Positions 1 through 7,738 of a stretch of 64,000 bases of DNA are shown here, piece after piece; positions within the stretch are counted from its first letter, which is position 1; every line of letters starts with the position of its first letter. This DNA comes from Bacteroidota bacterium. Lineage in GTDB: Bacteria > Bacteroidota > Bacteroidia > Palsa-948. Under the pieces are notes generated by a model. It saw nothing but the letters and a program-made list of their open reading frames with translations. It did no database searches and was not told the DNA's origin. A program made the translations under genes and the position numbers. The stretch is from positions 41,597 through 105,596 of the forward strand of contig JACRAM010000068.1 of assembly GCA_016213405.1 (NCBI GenBank). The letters run 5' to 3'.

Positions 1-136
1 TCTCCATTGCAGGAGTTTCAATGGGCTGGTAGCCGTACTTCTCAAAAACTTCGCGGATGGTTTTGAAAATGAAATTGCGCTTCACCATTTCGATGGGAGA
101 AAAATCGCGTGTGCCTTTGGGGACGGAAACCTTCAT
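1..136 (-). CDS. hisS: Histidine--tRNA ligase, N-terminal fragment cut by the window edge
   Basis: Only the first 45 residues lie in the window. They begin [14 protein letters not shown], and PKGTRDF-P is the N-terminal hallmark of histidyl-tRNA synthetase (class II), which charges tRNA-His in the cytoplasm. The segment that follows (about residues 17-40, ending [12 protein letters not shown]) matches the motif 1 helix and strand of the family. The ATG is at 134-136, and the remaining gene continues beyond base 1. The gap to the next gene (137-228) is filled by an inverted repeat of the ACGAATTTGCGAAT type. Confidence 0.9.
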   Translation of the reverse strand, partial: MKVSVPKGTRDFSPIEMVKRNFIFKTIREVFEKYGYQPIETPAME

Positions 137-228
137 TTTCGAATACGAATTTTTGCGAATGTACGAATCAAAATCAAATCATTTATTGTCGTTATTCGCA
201 AATTCGTACTGATTAGCATTCGCTGATG
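137..228. repeat. Imperfect inverted repeat filling the hisS upstream gap
   Basis: The left half (137-175) carries CGAATACGAATTTTTGCGAAT and the right half (about 190-228) carries its approximate reverse complement (ATTCGCAAATTCGTA). The vocabulary is the same as the arms flanking the GxxExxY gene at 582-600 and 1031-1049. It occupies the whole gap from the hisS start codon to the stop codon of the next gene. It contains no ORF. I read it as an empty member of the same repeat family. Confidence 0.6.
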
Positions 229-585
229 TCACAGGTAATCCTCAAGTTTTGCAGAACGCTTTAACAATAATCTCCTCAAATAAAAAATCCCAACGCTTAC
301 AAACCCAAGTGCAAAAGGAAATCCCGCGTAGAATTTATATTCCTCATGATAAAAAAACTCGCAACACATCCAGAAAGCATTGGCGGTAATCCAGAAACAT
401 ATAGCGAGGTTAATCCAAAACGCTTCGTCTTTTTGACGCAGGTTCATTATAGCAATCGCAATGGCAACACCAAGTGTGGGAACGATCATAGTTACGCCTA
501 GTAATTTCCATTGAAGAAGCCAGCAAGTATCCTTCATTAACCATAGCGGGATGTGAATGTTTTCGAAGTGGCGGATTTGTTTCAT
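229..585 (-). CDS. Small three-helix membrane protein of unknown function
   Basis: This 118-residue protein has three hydrophobic stretches, at about residues 28-49, 56-78 and 85-104, and a basic C-terminal tail (RRLLLKRSAKLEDYL). It probably spans the inner membrane three times. The N-terminal part (HIPLWLMKDTCWLLQWKLLG) resembles a small membrane-protein family often seen in Bacteroidota, for which I know no function. The start codon (583-585) overlaps the outer end of the inverted repeat that bounds the GxxExxY cassette, so that insertion may have replaced its upstream region. Functional assignment is not possible from sequence alone. Confidence 0.65.
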   Translation of the reverse strand: MKQIRHFENIHIPLWLMKDTCWLLQWKLLGVTMIVPTLGVAIAIAIMNLRQKDEAFWINLAICFWITANAFWMCCEFFYHEEYKFYAGFPFALGFVSVGIFYLRRLLLKRSAKLEDYL

Positions 586-1049
586 CTGCGAATACGAATC
601 AATGCGAATCTACGAATGTTACTCATTTATAATTCTCTTATAAAGTACTTCAGTGCGTGTAAAGTTTATTAGGATGGCCAGTTTCAACCCGGAAACTTTC
701 AAATATCCTTTTACTTGGTCAATGTGCTGTTTTGAAAAGCGATTGTCTTTTTTTAACTCTACAATTACTTTTTCATCAACTAGAAAATCAAAATAAAATT
801 TACCGATGACTTTATCTTTAAACTTTAATGGAAAGTAAACCTGTTCGGTAAATTTCAGTTCCTTCAACTTTAACGCTTCTGCATAGGCACGCTGATAATA
901 TTTCTCATGGTGTCCAAATCCCAATTCATTATATACTTCAAAAGCGCAACCTACAATCTGATAACTCAATTCAGGAAAAAGTAAATCGGAGCGTTTTACT
1001 GTGGCTGGCATTTGATTCGCAAATTCGGAAGATTCGTATTCGCAGATGA
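582..1049. mobile_element. Inverted-repeat cassette carrying a GxxExxY gene
   Basis: The 19-bp sequence TCATCTGCGAATACGAATC at 582-600 is repeated as its exact reverse complement at 1031-1049. Between them lies one gene, the GxxExxY protein (619-1011), with only 18-19 bp separating it from each arm. Inner parts of the arms (GCGAATC) are also complementary. The 468-bp unit has no transposase. Related arms occur without a gene at 137-228 and 18864-18967. I infer a passively mobilised single-gene cassette. Confidence 0.6.
619..1011 (-). CDS. GxxExxY protein (PD-(D/E)xK-like family)
   Basis: The 130 residues match the GxxExxY family (Pfam PDDEXK_3). The signature is GHHEKYY at about residues 33-39, preceded by the conserved helix ELSYQIVGCAFEVYNELG. 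A predicted nuclease-like core follows, with D (FDFLVDEKVIVELKK) and the E-x-K pair. The C-terminal segment (LAILINFTRTEVLYKRIINE) is the typical family end. Biochemical function is unknown; the fold suggests a nuclease relative, but activity has not been shown to my knowledge. The gene sits alone inside perfect 19-bp inverted repeats, which suggests it moves as a cassette rather than belonging to the ettA transcription unit. Confidence 0.9.
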   Translation of the reverse strand: MPATVKRSDLLFPELSYQIVGCAFEVYNELGFGHHEKYYQRAYAEALKLKELKFTEQVYFPLKFKDKVIGKFYFDFLVDEKVIVELKKDNRFSKQHIDQVKGYLKVSGLKLAILINFTRTEVLYKRIINE

Positions 1050-1055
1050 CGTGTT

Positions 1056-2741
1056 CTACACCACCAGTTTTTTATACCTCACCCTATGCGGTGTAACATC
1101 TCCGAGACGCATTTTTTTATTCTCTTCGTATTCAGAATAACTTCCTTCGTACCAATATACTTTTGAATCGCCTTCGAAAGAAAGTATGTGTGTGCAGACT
1201 CTGTCGAGAAACCATCTATCGTGAGAAATAATTACCGCACAGCCGGCAAAGTTTTCCAATCCTTCTTCGAGTGCGCGGAGCGTGTTCACGTCTAAATCAT
1301 TTGTCGGCTCATCGAGGAGAAGAACGTTTGCTTCTGATTTCAGTGTGAGAGCAAGATGCAAACGATTGCGTTCTCCGCCCGAAAGCACTCCGCATTTTTT
1401 CCCCTGATCGGTTCCGCCAAAGTTGAAACGTGAAATATAAGCGCGCGAGTTCATCGGCTTTCCCCCAAGCAAAATATTATCAAGCCCACCGCTGATTACA
1501 TCATACACCGTTTTCTTCGGATCAATATCGGTATGTGCCTGATCAACGTAACCGATCTTCACGGTGGGACCAATTTTAAATTGTCCTTTGTCGGCTTTCT
1601 CCTGCCCCATTATCATCCGGAAGATGGTGGTCTTTCCCGAACCGTTCGGACCAATGATGCCCACAATTCCCGCAGGAGGAAGTTTGAAATTCAAATCTTC
1701 GTAGAGTAATTTATCTCCGAATGCTTTTGAAACTTTTTTCGCTTCTATCACTTCGTTGCCGAGGCGCGGACCGTTGGGAATAAAAATTTCCAATGTGTCT
1801 TCTTTTGATTTCACATCTTCGCCCATCTTCTTTTCATAATCCTGCAAGCGGGCTTTTTGTTTTGCCTGCCTGCCCTTCGCACCTTTCTGTACCCATTCCA
1901 ACTCGCGCTTCAGATATTTCTGGCGCTTGCTTTCCGTTTTTTCTTCCTGTTGCAAACGTTTTGCTTTCTGGTCGAGCCAGTTTGAATAATTTCCTTTCCA
2001 CGGAATTCCTTCTCCTCTGTCCAGTTCGAGAATCCACCCTGCCACATTGTCGAGAAAATATCTGTCGTGCGTAACTGCAATGACAGTTCCTTTATAATTT
2101 TTCAAATACAGTTCGAGCCATTCAACTGATTCGGCATCCAGATGGTTGGTGGGTTCATCGAGCAAAAGAATTTCGGGTTCCTGAATTAATAATCTGCAAA
2201 GTGCCACCCTTCTTCTTTCTCCGCCTGAAAGATTTTTCACAGGCGTATCGCTTTCCGGACATCGCAACGCATCCATAGCCTGTTCCAAACGGTTATCAAG
2301 ATTCCATAAATCATGCTTATCAATCAAATCATTCAACCGCGCCTGCCTGTCAATGAGCTTTTGCATGGCTTCGGGTGCAGAATACTTAGGATCTGAAAAC
2401 AGATTGTTCACTTCTTCATATTCTTTCAGAATGGCAACATGCTCCTGCGCTCCTTCACGCACAATTTCGAGAACGGTTTTTTTGTTGTCAAGTTCGGGCT
2501 CCTGATCGAGCATTCCTATATTATATCCCGGAGATTTATGAATCTCTCCCTGATAACTTGTTTCTTTACCGGCAATGATTTTGAGCAGCGTGGATTTACC
2601 CGAGCCGTTCAAACCCAGCACGCCAATCTTTGCCCCGTAATAAAACGAGAGATAAATATCTTTGAGTATCGCTTTTTGGTTGGTGGGAATCGTTTTGCTG
2701 ACGTTCACCATCGAGAAAATGACCTGACGACCTTCTGACAT
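1056..2741 (-). CDS. ettA: Energy-dependent translational throttle protein EttA (ABC-F ATPase)
   Basis: This 561-residue soluble ABC-F protein has two nucleotide-binding domains. Domain 1 has Walker A GLNGSGKST at residues 43-51, signature LSGGERRRVAL near 172 and Walker B LLLDEPTNHLD near 194. Domain 2 has GPNGSGKTT, LSGGERNRLHLAL and LLLDEPTNDLD. The linker between them is lysine- and arginine-rich and coiled (about residues 240-320), as in EttA. The family binds the ribosomal E site and gates elongation according to ADP/ATP. Length and motif order are normal. There are no membrane segments. Upstream lies a 70-bp heptamer hairpin that separates it from the divergent kelch gene. Confidence 0.95.
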   Translation of the reverse strand: MSEGRQVIFSMVNVSKTIPTNQKAILKDIYLSFYYGAKIGVLGLNGSGKSTLLKIIAGKETSYQGEIHKSPGYNIGMLDQEPELDNKKTVLEIVREGAQEHVAILKEYEEVNNLFSDPKYSAPEAMQKLIDRQARLNDLIDKHDLWNLDNRLEQAMDALRCPESDTPVKNLSGGERRRVALCRLLIQEPEILLLDEPTNHLDAESVEWLELYLKNYKGTVIAVTHDRYFLDNVAGWILELDRGEGIPWKGNYSNWLDQKAKRLQQEEKTESKRQKYLKRELEWVQKGAKGRQAKQKARLQDYEKKMGEDVKSKEDTLEIFIPNGPRLGNEVIEAKKVSKAFGDKLLYEDLNFKLPPAGIVGIIGPNGSGKTTIFRMIMGQEKADKGQFKIGPTVKIGYVDQAHTDIDPKKTVYDVISGGLDNILLGGKPMNSRAYISRFNFGGTDQGKKCGVLSGGERNRLHLALTLKSEANVLLLDEPTNDLDVNTLRALEEGLENFAGCAVIISHDRWFLDRVCTHILSFEGDSKVYWYEGSYSEYEENKKMRLGDVTPHRVRYKKLVV

Positions 2742-2747
2742 AATGAA

Positions 2748-2817
2748 AGATTAAGGATTAAGGATTTATGATTAAGGATTTAAAATCCCAAATCCCTATT
2801 CCTTAATCCTAAATTGA
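2748..2817. repeat. Hairpin of ten consecutive heptamers
   Basis: Ten 7-bp units run without interruption. The first five are variants of GGATTAA/GGATTTA and the last five are variants of AAATCCC/TAATCCT, so the two halves are approximate reverse complements. The unit lies between the start codon of ettA (minus strand) and the promoter of the kelch gene (plus strand). Its purity makes it the clearest example of the heptamer rule in this window. Confidence 0.85.
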
Positions 2818-2863
2818 TTTTAGTTTGCGAATATACAAATTGCACTTTTCTCCGCAGGGGTTT

Positions 2864-2894
2864 TTTGAGAACCGATTTATTTTCTATACATTTG
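2864..2894 (+). promoter_or_regulatory. Bacteroidota-type promoter of the kelch/T9SS gene
   Basis: TTTG at 2864-2867 is followed by a 19-bp spacer and TACATTTG at 2887-2894, which fits the Bacteroidota consensus (-33 TTG, -7 TAnnTTTG). Only four bases separate the -7 element from the ATG at 2899, so the transcript would be leaderless or nearly so. Confidence 0.75.
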
Positions 2895-2898
2895 CTCA

Positions 2899-4104
2899 AT
2901 GAGAAAACCTTTGCCTTTTCTTTTCGTCTATTGCCTATTGCCAACTGCCTACTCTTTCTCACAGGGAACCTGGACTCAGAAGGCGGATTTTGGAGGAACA
3001 GCAAGGAAAGAAGCCGTTGGTTTTTCTATTGGCACGAAAGGATATATCGGAACAGGATCAGATGCAAGTGGCTTGATTAAAGATTTTTGGGAATGGGATC
3101 AAATCACAAATACATGGACACAAAAAATAAGTTTTAGCGGAACACCAAGAACTGGTGCAATAGGTTTTTCCATCGGCACGAAGGGATATATCGGAACAGG
3201 CGAAGATGCGACCGGAACAACATATGTTTTGTGGGAATGGAATCAGATAACAAATATCTGGACACAGAAAACAAGTTTTGGAGGAACCGCAAGAAAATCT
3301 GCTGCTGCATTTGTTATTAACACCAAAGCATACATTGCAACAGGGAATGCAACTCTTCCATTACAGGATTTATGGGAATGGGATCAGGCAACCAATACAT
3401 GGACTCAACAACCAAGTTTAACGGGAACGGCAAGGTATGGATCAGTTGGTTTTTCAATTGGAAACAAAGGATATATAGCAGCAGGGAAAACTGATGTTTC
3501 CACTTTTAACGATTTCTGGGAATGGAATCCCTCTACGTATGTATGGACACAAAAAGCAAACTTGCCTTCCGGTAGAGGATACGCAACAGGATTTGTCATT
3601 GGTGGTAAAGGATATGTTGGCACTGGGAATAATTCATCAGGTGTTGAGCAACAAAATTTATGGGAGTGGGACCAGTTTACAAATACATGGACAGCAAAAA
3701 CAAATTTTGGAGGAACAGCAAGAAGCAGTGCCATAGGTTTTTCTATTAATAACTATGGATACATTGGCACAGGAAATGCAAGTGGGTATAAAAATGACTT
3801 CTGGGAATACGACCCGAACGGAAACGGAATAACTGAAACCGAAATAGAAAATTTAATTTCTGTTTATCCGAATCCAACGAGGGGAAAGGCAAATGTGCTG
3901 ATTAGACAATTTGAAAATTTGAAAATGAAAGGCATGGAGATTTATAACACAGAAGGAGACAAAGTTTTTTCGGCTGATAATTTTCAAATTAGTAAATCTT
4001 CAAATTCTCAAATTGATTTATCTTCTCAGCCGAGCGGAATTTATTTCATTCATCTCAACACCGGGAAAGGAAGTGTGACAAAGCGGATTATTCTATCCCA
4101 TTGA
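2899..4104 (+). CDS. Kelch-repeat protein with T9SS type A sorting domain
   Basis: The 401-residue protein is predicted to be secreted. It has a signal peptide (residues 1-22, ending AYSFSQ) whose core is encoded by heptamers (CTATTGC units, 2928-2955). Six kelch-like repeats of about 50 residues follow (W-x-W-x-x-x-x-N-x-W-T-x-K ... G-x-A-R-x-x-A-x-G-F-x-I), probably forming a beta-propeller (about 23-310). A T9SS C-terminal domain (about 325-401) starts with V-Y-P-N-P and ends in G-I-Y-F and R-I-I-L. Within that domain, 8-bp repeats (AATTTGAA at 3901-3920 and TTCAAATT at 3983-4016) form inverted arms in frame. The substrate or ligand is unknown. Confidence 0.85.
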   Translation: MRKPLPFLFVYCLLPTAYSFSQGTWTQKADFGGTARKEAVGFSIGTKGYIGTGSDASGLIKDFWEWDQITNTWTQKISFSGTPRTGAIGFSIGTKGYIGTGEDATGTTYVLWEWNQITNIWTQKTSFGGTARKSAAAFVINTKAYIATGNATLPLQDLWEWDQATNTWTQQPSLTGTARYGSVGFSIGNKGYIAAGKTDVSTFNDFWEWNPSTYVWTQKANLPSGRGYATGFVIGGKGYVGTGNNSSGVEQQNLWEWDQFTNTWTAKTNFGGTARSSAIGFSINNYGYIGTGNASGYKNDFWEYDPNGNGITETEIENLISVYPNPTRGKANVLIRQFENLKMKGMEIYNTEGDKVFSADNFQISKSSNSQIDLSSQPSGIYFIHLNTGKGSVTKRIILSH

Positions 4105-4204
4105 TTTTTTATTCTGCGGCACACAAGTTCATGTTTATAACTTCCGGCTTATATACGTTTTGATTTTTCACTGAGCTTTAACTTTACGTCAAAATTTATT
4201 TTAA

Positions 4205-5083
4205 TTGAAGTTTGCTGCAATAGACATCGGCTCAAACGCATTGCGTTTACTTATCACCGAAGTGATTGAAAATGGTTCCGGGGTTAAATACAAACAGCGT
4301 GTTTTCATTCGTGTGCCTGTCCGCCTTGGAGAAGATGTTTTTCTTCAGCAAAAGATTTCAACAGAGAAAACCGAAAAACTTATCAAAGCGCTTGCTTCGT
4401 TCAAATCCTTAATAGAACTTTTCGAAGTAAAGACATACATGGCTTGCGCTACTTCCGCTTTTAGGGAAGCAGAGAACGGAAAAAAGATTATTGATAAAAT
4501 AAAAGATGAAGTAAAATTAAAAGCAGAAATAATTGACGGCAAACGTGAAGCAGAAATGATTTACTCCTGCCATGTAGCCGAAAAACTTAATCACAACAAA
4601 TCTTATTTATATGTTGATGTAGGAGGAGGCAGCACAGAACTTACCTTGTTTTCAAAAGAAAAATTAATTTTCTCAAATTCTTTTCCTGTCGGTACCGTGC
4701 GGCTGCTTTACGATAAGGTTTCGATAAACGAGTGGGAGAAGATGAAAGAAGCCGTGAAAGAAATAAGCAAAGACATTTCTCCCCTGATTGCAATCGGAAC
4801 AGGAGGTAACATCAACAAACTTTACAAACTTCTGGACCCGGGGGATAAATATATAGGATATAAAAAAATGAAAGAACTTTACGAAGAGCTTTCGGATATG
4901 AGCATTGAACAGCGCATTAAAAAATTCGGCTTTAATGAAGACCGTGCTGATGTAATTGTTCCTGCTGCTAAAATATATTTGTCAGTAATGAAATGGGCTG
5001 ACATAAATGACATTTACGTTCCGAAACTTGGATTAGCAGATGGCATTATAAATTTACTGTACGAAAAACAGCAAAGTTCGTAG
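4205..5083 (+). CDS. Ppx/GppA family exopolyphosphatase/pppGpp phosphohydrolase
   Basis: The 292 residues match the Ppx/GppA N-terminal ASKHA fold. The phosphate-1 loop is AAIDIGSNALRLLI (residues 3-16), the phosphate-2 loop is YLYVDVGGGSTELTLF (near 136-151), and IAIGTGGNINKL is the adenosine-side motif. The family removes terminal phosphates from polyphosphate or pppGpp; the short form without the C-terminal HD domain is common in Bacteroidota. The start is a TTG at 4205, the only start that keeps the M-K-F-A-A-I-D-I-G-S-N N-terminus; no ATG fits. The gene is monocistronic. Which substrate it prefers cannot be told. Confidence 0.88.
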   Translation: MKFAAIDIGSNALRLLITEVIENGSGVKYKQRVFIRVPVRLGEDVFLQQKISTEKTEKLIKALASFKSLIELFEVKTYMACATSAFREAENGKKIIDKIKDEVKLKAEIIDGKREAEMIYSCHVAEKLNHNKSYLYVDVGGGSTELTLFSKEKLIFSNSFPVGTVRLLYDKVSINEWEKMKEAVKEISKDISPLIAIGTGGNINKLYKLLDPGDKYIGYKKMKELYEELSDMSIEQRIKKFGFNEDRADVIVPAAKIYLSVMKWADINDIYVPKLGLADGIINLLYEKQQSS

Positions 5084-5090
5084 TTCGTAA

Positions 5091-5153
5091 CTAAAACACA
5101 AAAGTTCACAAAAGTTTTGTGTGCATTTTTTAGTGTCTTTGTGCTTTAGTGGC
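5091..5153. repeat. Inverted repeat of the CACTAAAnCACAAAGACAC type
   Basis: The left part (ACTAAAACACAAAAGTTCAC) and the right part (GTGTCTTTGTGCTTTAGTGGC without its last base) are imperfect reverse complements. A second member of the family is at 63903-63978. It lies between two converging genes and could also act as a bidirectional terminator. Confidence 0.6.
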
Positions 5154-5222
5154 ATTGCTTTTTGTTTTTGCGTATGTCCTGAGTATATTAGTATTTTAAT
5201 CAATGGTATATTGGCATTATAA

Positions 5223-5897
5223 CTACTCAGGAAAATAAACCGGGTGCTTCTCGTTGAACTTGCGCAGGTAAAGAAAAATGCTGTTTCGCTTTTGTTTTTT
5301 CTTCAGCGCGCTGAATTCTTTGTAAAGCGCATCATCTTTCTGCAAAAACATTTCCATGTTATCCACATCAAACTCAAGAACTTTTCCTGAATCAAAATCA
5401 ATAACGTATTGGTTTGAAACGTATGTGAATTGCTGCGGATTATAAAAAGGGTCATTATTATAAAACGGGTCGCTCATTCCCACTCTCACCGGCACGGTGG
5501 CAACAAAATGGCAAATGCTACCGATGATATTCACGCGGTTAAAATCGGTTCCGTGATTGATGTACACATTTCCGTTGGATGAATAACCCCAGGCGTTATC
5601 GGTTTTCACTTCCTGTTCCTTTCCAAGCGAATCAATATAGGTGAACGTGGTTTTGTCAAGCACATACTTCAGAAAATCCTTATCGTTTTTATTTGAACTG
5701 AAAATTATTTTGGAAGAAGGAACCGGAGAGTTGTTTTTGAAATTAAAAAACGAAAGATAGATGCCCTCTTTGAAGACAAAATCCTTGTCGTATTGAACGG
5801 CTTTTTGCTGGGCGAAAAGAAGCCCATCCCCTTCCCTTCCCCAAGGGAAAGGAGAAACAAAAATGAGTAAGAGAATTATTTTTTTCAGGACATTCAT
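5223..5897 (-). CDS. Secreted protein of unknown function with repeat-derived signal peptide
   Basis: The 224-residue protein has a signal peptide MNVLKKIILLLIFVSPFPWG... ending L-L-F-A-Q. The segment SPFPWGREGDG just before the cleavage site is encoded by a GC-rich palindromic element (5820-5855), and the start codon lies just downstream of its partner (5906-5943). The mature part is polar, without cysteines or known motifs that I recognise. It has aromatic-rich repeats FYNNDPFYNPQQF in the middle and a basic C-terminus (KKKQKRNS). Probably periplasmic or lipid-free secreted. No function can be assigned. Confidence 0.7.
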   Translation of the reverse strand: MNVLKKIILLLIFVSPFPWGREGDGLLFAQQKAVQYDKDFVFKEGIYLSFFNFKNNSPVPSSKIIFSSNKNDKDFLKYVLDKTTFTYIDSLGKEQEVKTDNAWGYSSNGNVYINHGTDFNRVNIIGSICHFVATVPVRVGMSDPFYNNDPFYNPQQFTYVSNQYVIDFDSGKVLEFDVDNMEMFLQKDDALYKEFSALKKKQKRNSIFLYLRKFNEKHPVYFPE

Positions 5898-5943
5898 TTA
5901 GTTTTAAAAGTCCTTCCTAATGGGAAGGATTTAGGATGGGCTT
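5820..5943. repeat. Composite palindromic element forming a signal peptide
   Basis: Two GC-rich palindromes face each other. One is at 5820-5855 (AAGCCCATCC... CCCAAGGG) and the other at 5906-5943 (...GGGAAGGATTTAGGATGGGC). The outer AAGCCCATCC and GGATGGGCTT arms are complementary, and the middle about 50 bp encodes the start and hydrophobic core of the 5223-5897 protein. The same composite arrangement occurs at 11141-11233 in an unrelated exported protein. Confidence 0.75.
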
Positions 5944-6731
5944 TGGCTGCTACTCCTCTGCCTCACCACTTCATAAACAATCACCGCGCAACTGGCAGAT
6001 ACATTCAGCGAATCTATTTTACCAAGCATCGGAATTTTAATCTGTTCAGCAAATGAAAGCCATGTTTGTGAAAGCCCAACGGCTTCGGTTCCGAAAACAA
6101 TGGCGCAGGGTTTTGTGAAATCTGCTTTTGTGTAAACCTGCTTTGCCGTTAGCGCTGCTGAAAATGATTTTATCTTTTTCTCCCGCAGAAATTTTATCAC
6201 TGCATCGGAATCTGCTGCAATCACCTGCCTGGAGAAAACACAACCTATGCTGGAGCGAATTACGTTTGGATTATAAATATCTGTTTTCGCATCGCACACA
6301 ATCACCGCATCCGCATTTGCCGCATCCACCGTGCGGAGAATCGCTCCAAGGTTTCCGGGCTTCTCCACCGATTCAAGAATTACAAGGAGTGGATTTGCTG
6401 AAAGCTTTAAATCAGAAAGCCGAAGATGGTTGGGTTTGACAAGCGCAAGCAGCCCGTCTGAGTTTTCACGATACGATATTTTTTCAAAAACCTCTTTGCT
6501 TACCCACACGAGATGTGGAATGTTTGAAAGTATCTCTTTGTTTCTTTTTTGATGGATAGTGTCGCAGACAAAAAGAGTTTTTATTTCATAGCGATTTTCC
6601 TTTGCCATCTTTATTTCTCTCAGCCCTTCCACCACCATCAAATCCTGTGCTTTCCGCTCTGAAGATTTTTCTTTCAGCTTCAGAACATTTTTTATTCTCG
6701 GATTGGATGTGCTTACGATAATCTCTTCCAT
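5931..6731 (-). CDS. TrmH/SpoU family RNA 2'-O-methyltransferase
   Basis: The 266 residues match SPOUT-class rRNA/tRNA 2'-O-methyltransferases. An N-terminal substrate-binding domain (about 1-100) precedes the knotted catalytic domain. Motif 1 is LESVEKPGNLGAILRTVDAA (near 117-136), motif 2 is IVFGTEAVGLS and motif 3 is IPMLGKIDSLNVSASCAV. The enzyme would use SAM to methylate a ribose in rRNA or tRNA; the site cannot be told. The last residues (QSPS) and the stop codon come from a palindromic repeat (5906-5943). The start codon (6729-6731) is five bases from a 118-bp inverted repeat that separates it from the prenyltransferase gene. Confidence 0.88.
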   Translation of the reverse strand: MEEIIVSTSNPRIKNVLKLKEKSSERKAQDLMVVEGLREIKMAKENRYEIKTLFVCDTIHQKRNKEILSNIPHLVWVSKEVFEKISYRENSDGLLALVKPNHLRLSDLKLSANPLLVILESVEKPGNLGAILRTVDAANADAVIVCDAKTDIYNPNVIRSSIGCVFSRQVIAADSDAVIKFLREKKIKSFSAALTAKQVYTKADFTKPCAIVFGTEAVGLSQTWLSFAEQIKIPMLGKIDSLNVSASCAVIVYEVVRQRSSSQSPS

Positions 6732-6736
6732 ATTCG

Positions 6737-6854
6737 ATGCTAATATACAAATTGATACTAATGAAACTAATAATACAAATCATACTAATCAGGAAATGTA
6801 CATTTGTATATTCGTAAAAATTTGTATCATTCGTACGCATTAGTATATTAGCAT
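6737..6854. repeat. Inverted repeat between divergent genes
   Basis: ATGCTAATATAC at 6737-6748 is exactly complementary to GTATATTAGCAT at 6843-6854. Internal copies of GATACTAATG/ATTCGTAC-like words are imperfectly complementary. The 118-bp unit fills the gap between two divergent start codons, so it must contain or displace both promoters; a TACATTTG (6799-6806) inside it could serve the prenyltransferase gene. Confidence 0.65.
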
Positions 6855-6865
6855 TGCGCTCACAT

Positions 6866-7738
6866 ATGATTAAAAATTATCTTTCGCTTGTAAAGTTCAG
6901 CCACACTATTTTCGCAATGCCTTTTGCAGTGATTGGATTTTTTCTTGGGCTGGCTGATTCTTCCCCTCTCCTTGAGGAGAGGGGACTGAGGGGTGAGGCG
7001 AAACTATTTTTCCTCGTAATCCTCTGCATGGTCTTTGCGCGCAGTTCCGCCATGGCATTCAACCGCTGGGCGGATAATAAATATGACAAAGAAAACATGC
7101 GGACAAAAATCCGTGAGATACCAAGCGGGATTATTTCTTCAGGCAATGCGTTAGCGTTTGTAATCACAAACTGCATTCTTTTCATTGTTACTGCTTTCTT
7201 CATCAACCGGATTTGTTTTTTTCTTTCACCGGTTGCTCTTGCAGTAATTCTTGGCTACAGCTATACAAAACGATTCACTCCGCTTTGTCATTTAATATTA
7301 GGATTGGGATTATCGCTTGCTCCTCTCGGAGCTTTTCTTGCTGTGACAGGAGAATTCAGATTGCTTCCTCTACTCTACTCTTTTGTGGTTTTATTCTGGG
7401 TAAGCGGATTTGATATTATCTATGCTTTGCAGGACGAAGAGTTTGACCGCTCGCAAAATCTGAAATCAATTCCTGTTTTGCTGGGAAAGAAAAATGCGCT
7501 GATGCTTTCAAGAATCCTTCACCTGGTTTCTGCTTCAATTGTATTGTTCGCAGGATACTTTGCGGGATTTCATCTTTGGTATTGGATTGGTTCTGTCCTC
7601 TTTATTTCACTTCTCATCTATCAGCATACTCTTGTTAAACCAAATGATCTGCGAAAAGTAAATCTGGCGTTCTTCACCACGAACGGAATCGCAAGTGTGG
7701 TGTTTGCGGTTTTCTTTCTTCTAGAACTTTACTTGTGA
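6866..7738 (+). CDS. UbiA-family prenyltransferase
   Basis: This integral membrane protein of 290 residues (ATG at 6866; a TTG 12 bp upstream lies in a repeat) has about eight or nine hydrophobic helices. The two Asp-rich motifs of the UbiA superfamily are present: NRWADNKYDKENMRT (about residues 70-84) and DIIYALQDEEFDR (about 185-197). The family transfers a polyprenyl chain to an aromatic ring, and this branch is usually called 4-hydroxybenzoate polyprenyltransferase-like; in Bacteroidota the product is probably linked to menaquinone. A GC-rich palindrome (6963-6999) is inserted in frame in the first loop, encoding SPLLEERGLRGEA. It overlaps the converging terC gene by 10 bp. Confidence 0.85.
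   Translation: MIKNYLSLVKFSHTIFAMPFAVIGFFLGLADSSPLLEERGLRGEAKLFFLVILCMVFARSSAMAFNRWADNKYDKENMRTKIREIPSGIISSGNALAFVITNCILFIVTAFFINRICFFLSPVALAVILGYSYTKRFTPLCHLILGLGLSLAPLGAFLAVTGEFRLLPLLYSFVVLFWVSGFDIIYALQDEEFDRSQNLKSIPVLLGKKNALMLSRILHLVSASIVLFAGYFAGFHLWYWIGSVLFISLLIYQHTLVKPNDLRKVNLAFFTTNGIASVVFAVFFLLELYL
6963..6999. repeat. In-frame palindromic element in the prenyltransferase gene
   Basis: CCCCTCTCC and GGAGAGGGG are perfect arms around a four-base loop (6963-6984), followed by the asymmetric tail ACTGAGGGGTGAGGC. Related copies are at 15006-15040, 35107-35137 and 40068-40120. It lies in frame and encodes a polar loop after the first membrane helix. Confidence 0.8.

Noticed and set aside
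619..1011. GxxExxY protein as toxin of a toxin-antitoxin pair
   Set aside because: There is no second small gene in the cassette and the family is not an established toxin.
5084..5222. Possible small RNA or tRNA in the gap after ppx
   Set aside because: I found no cloverleaf; the gap is explained by an inverted repeat and AT-rich sequence.
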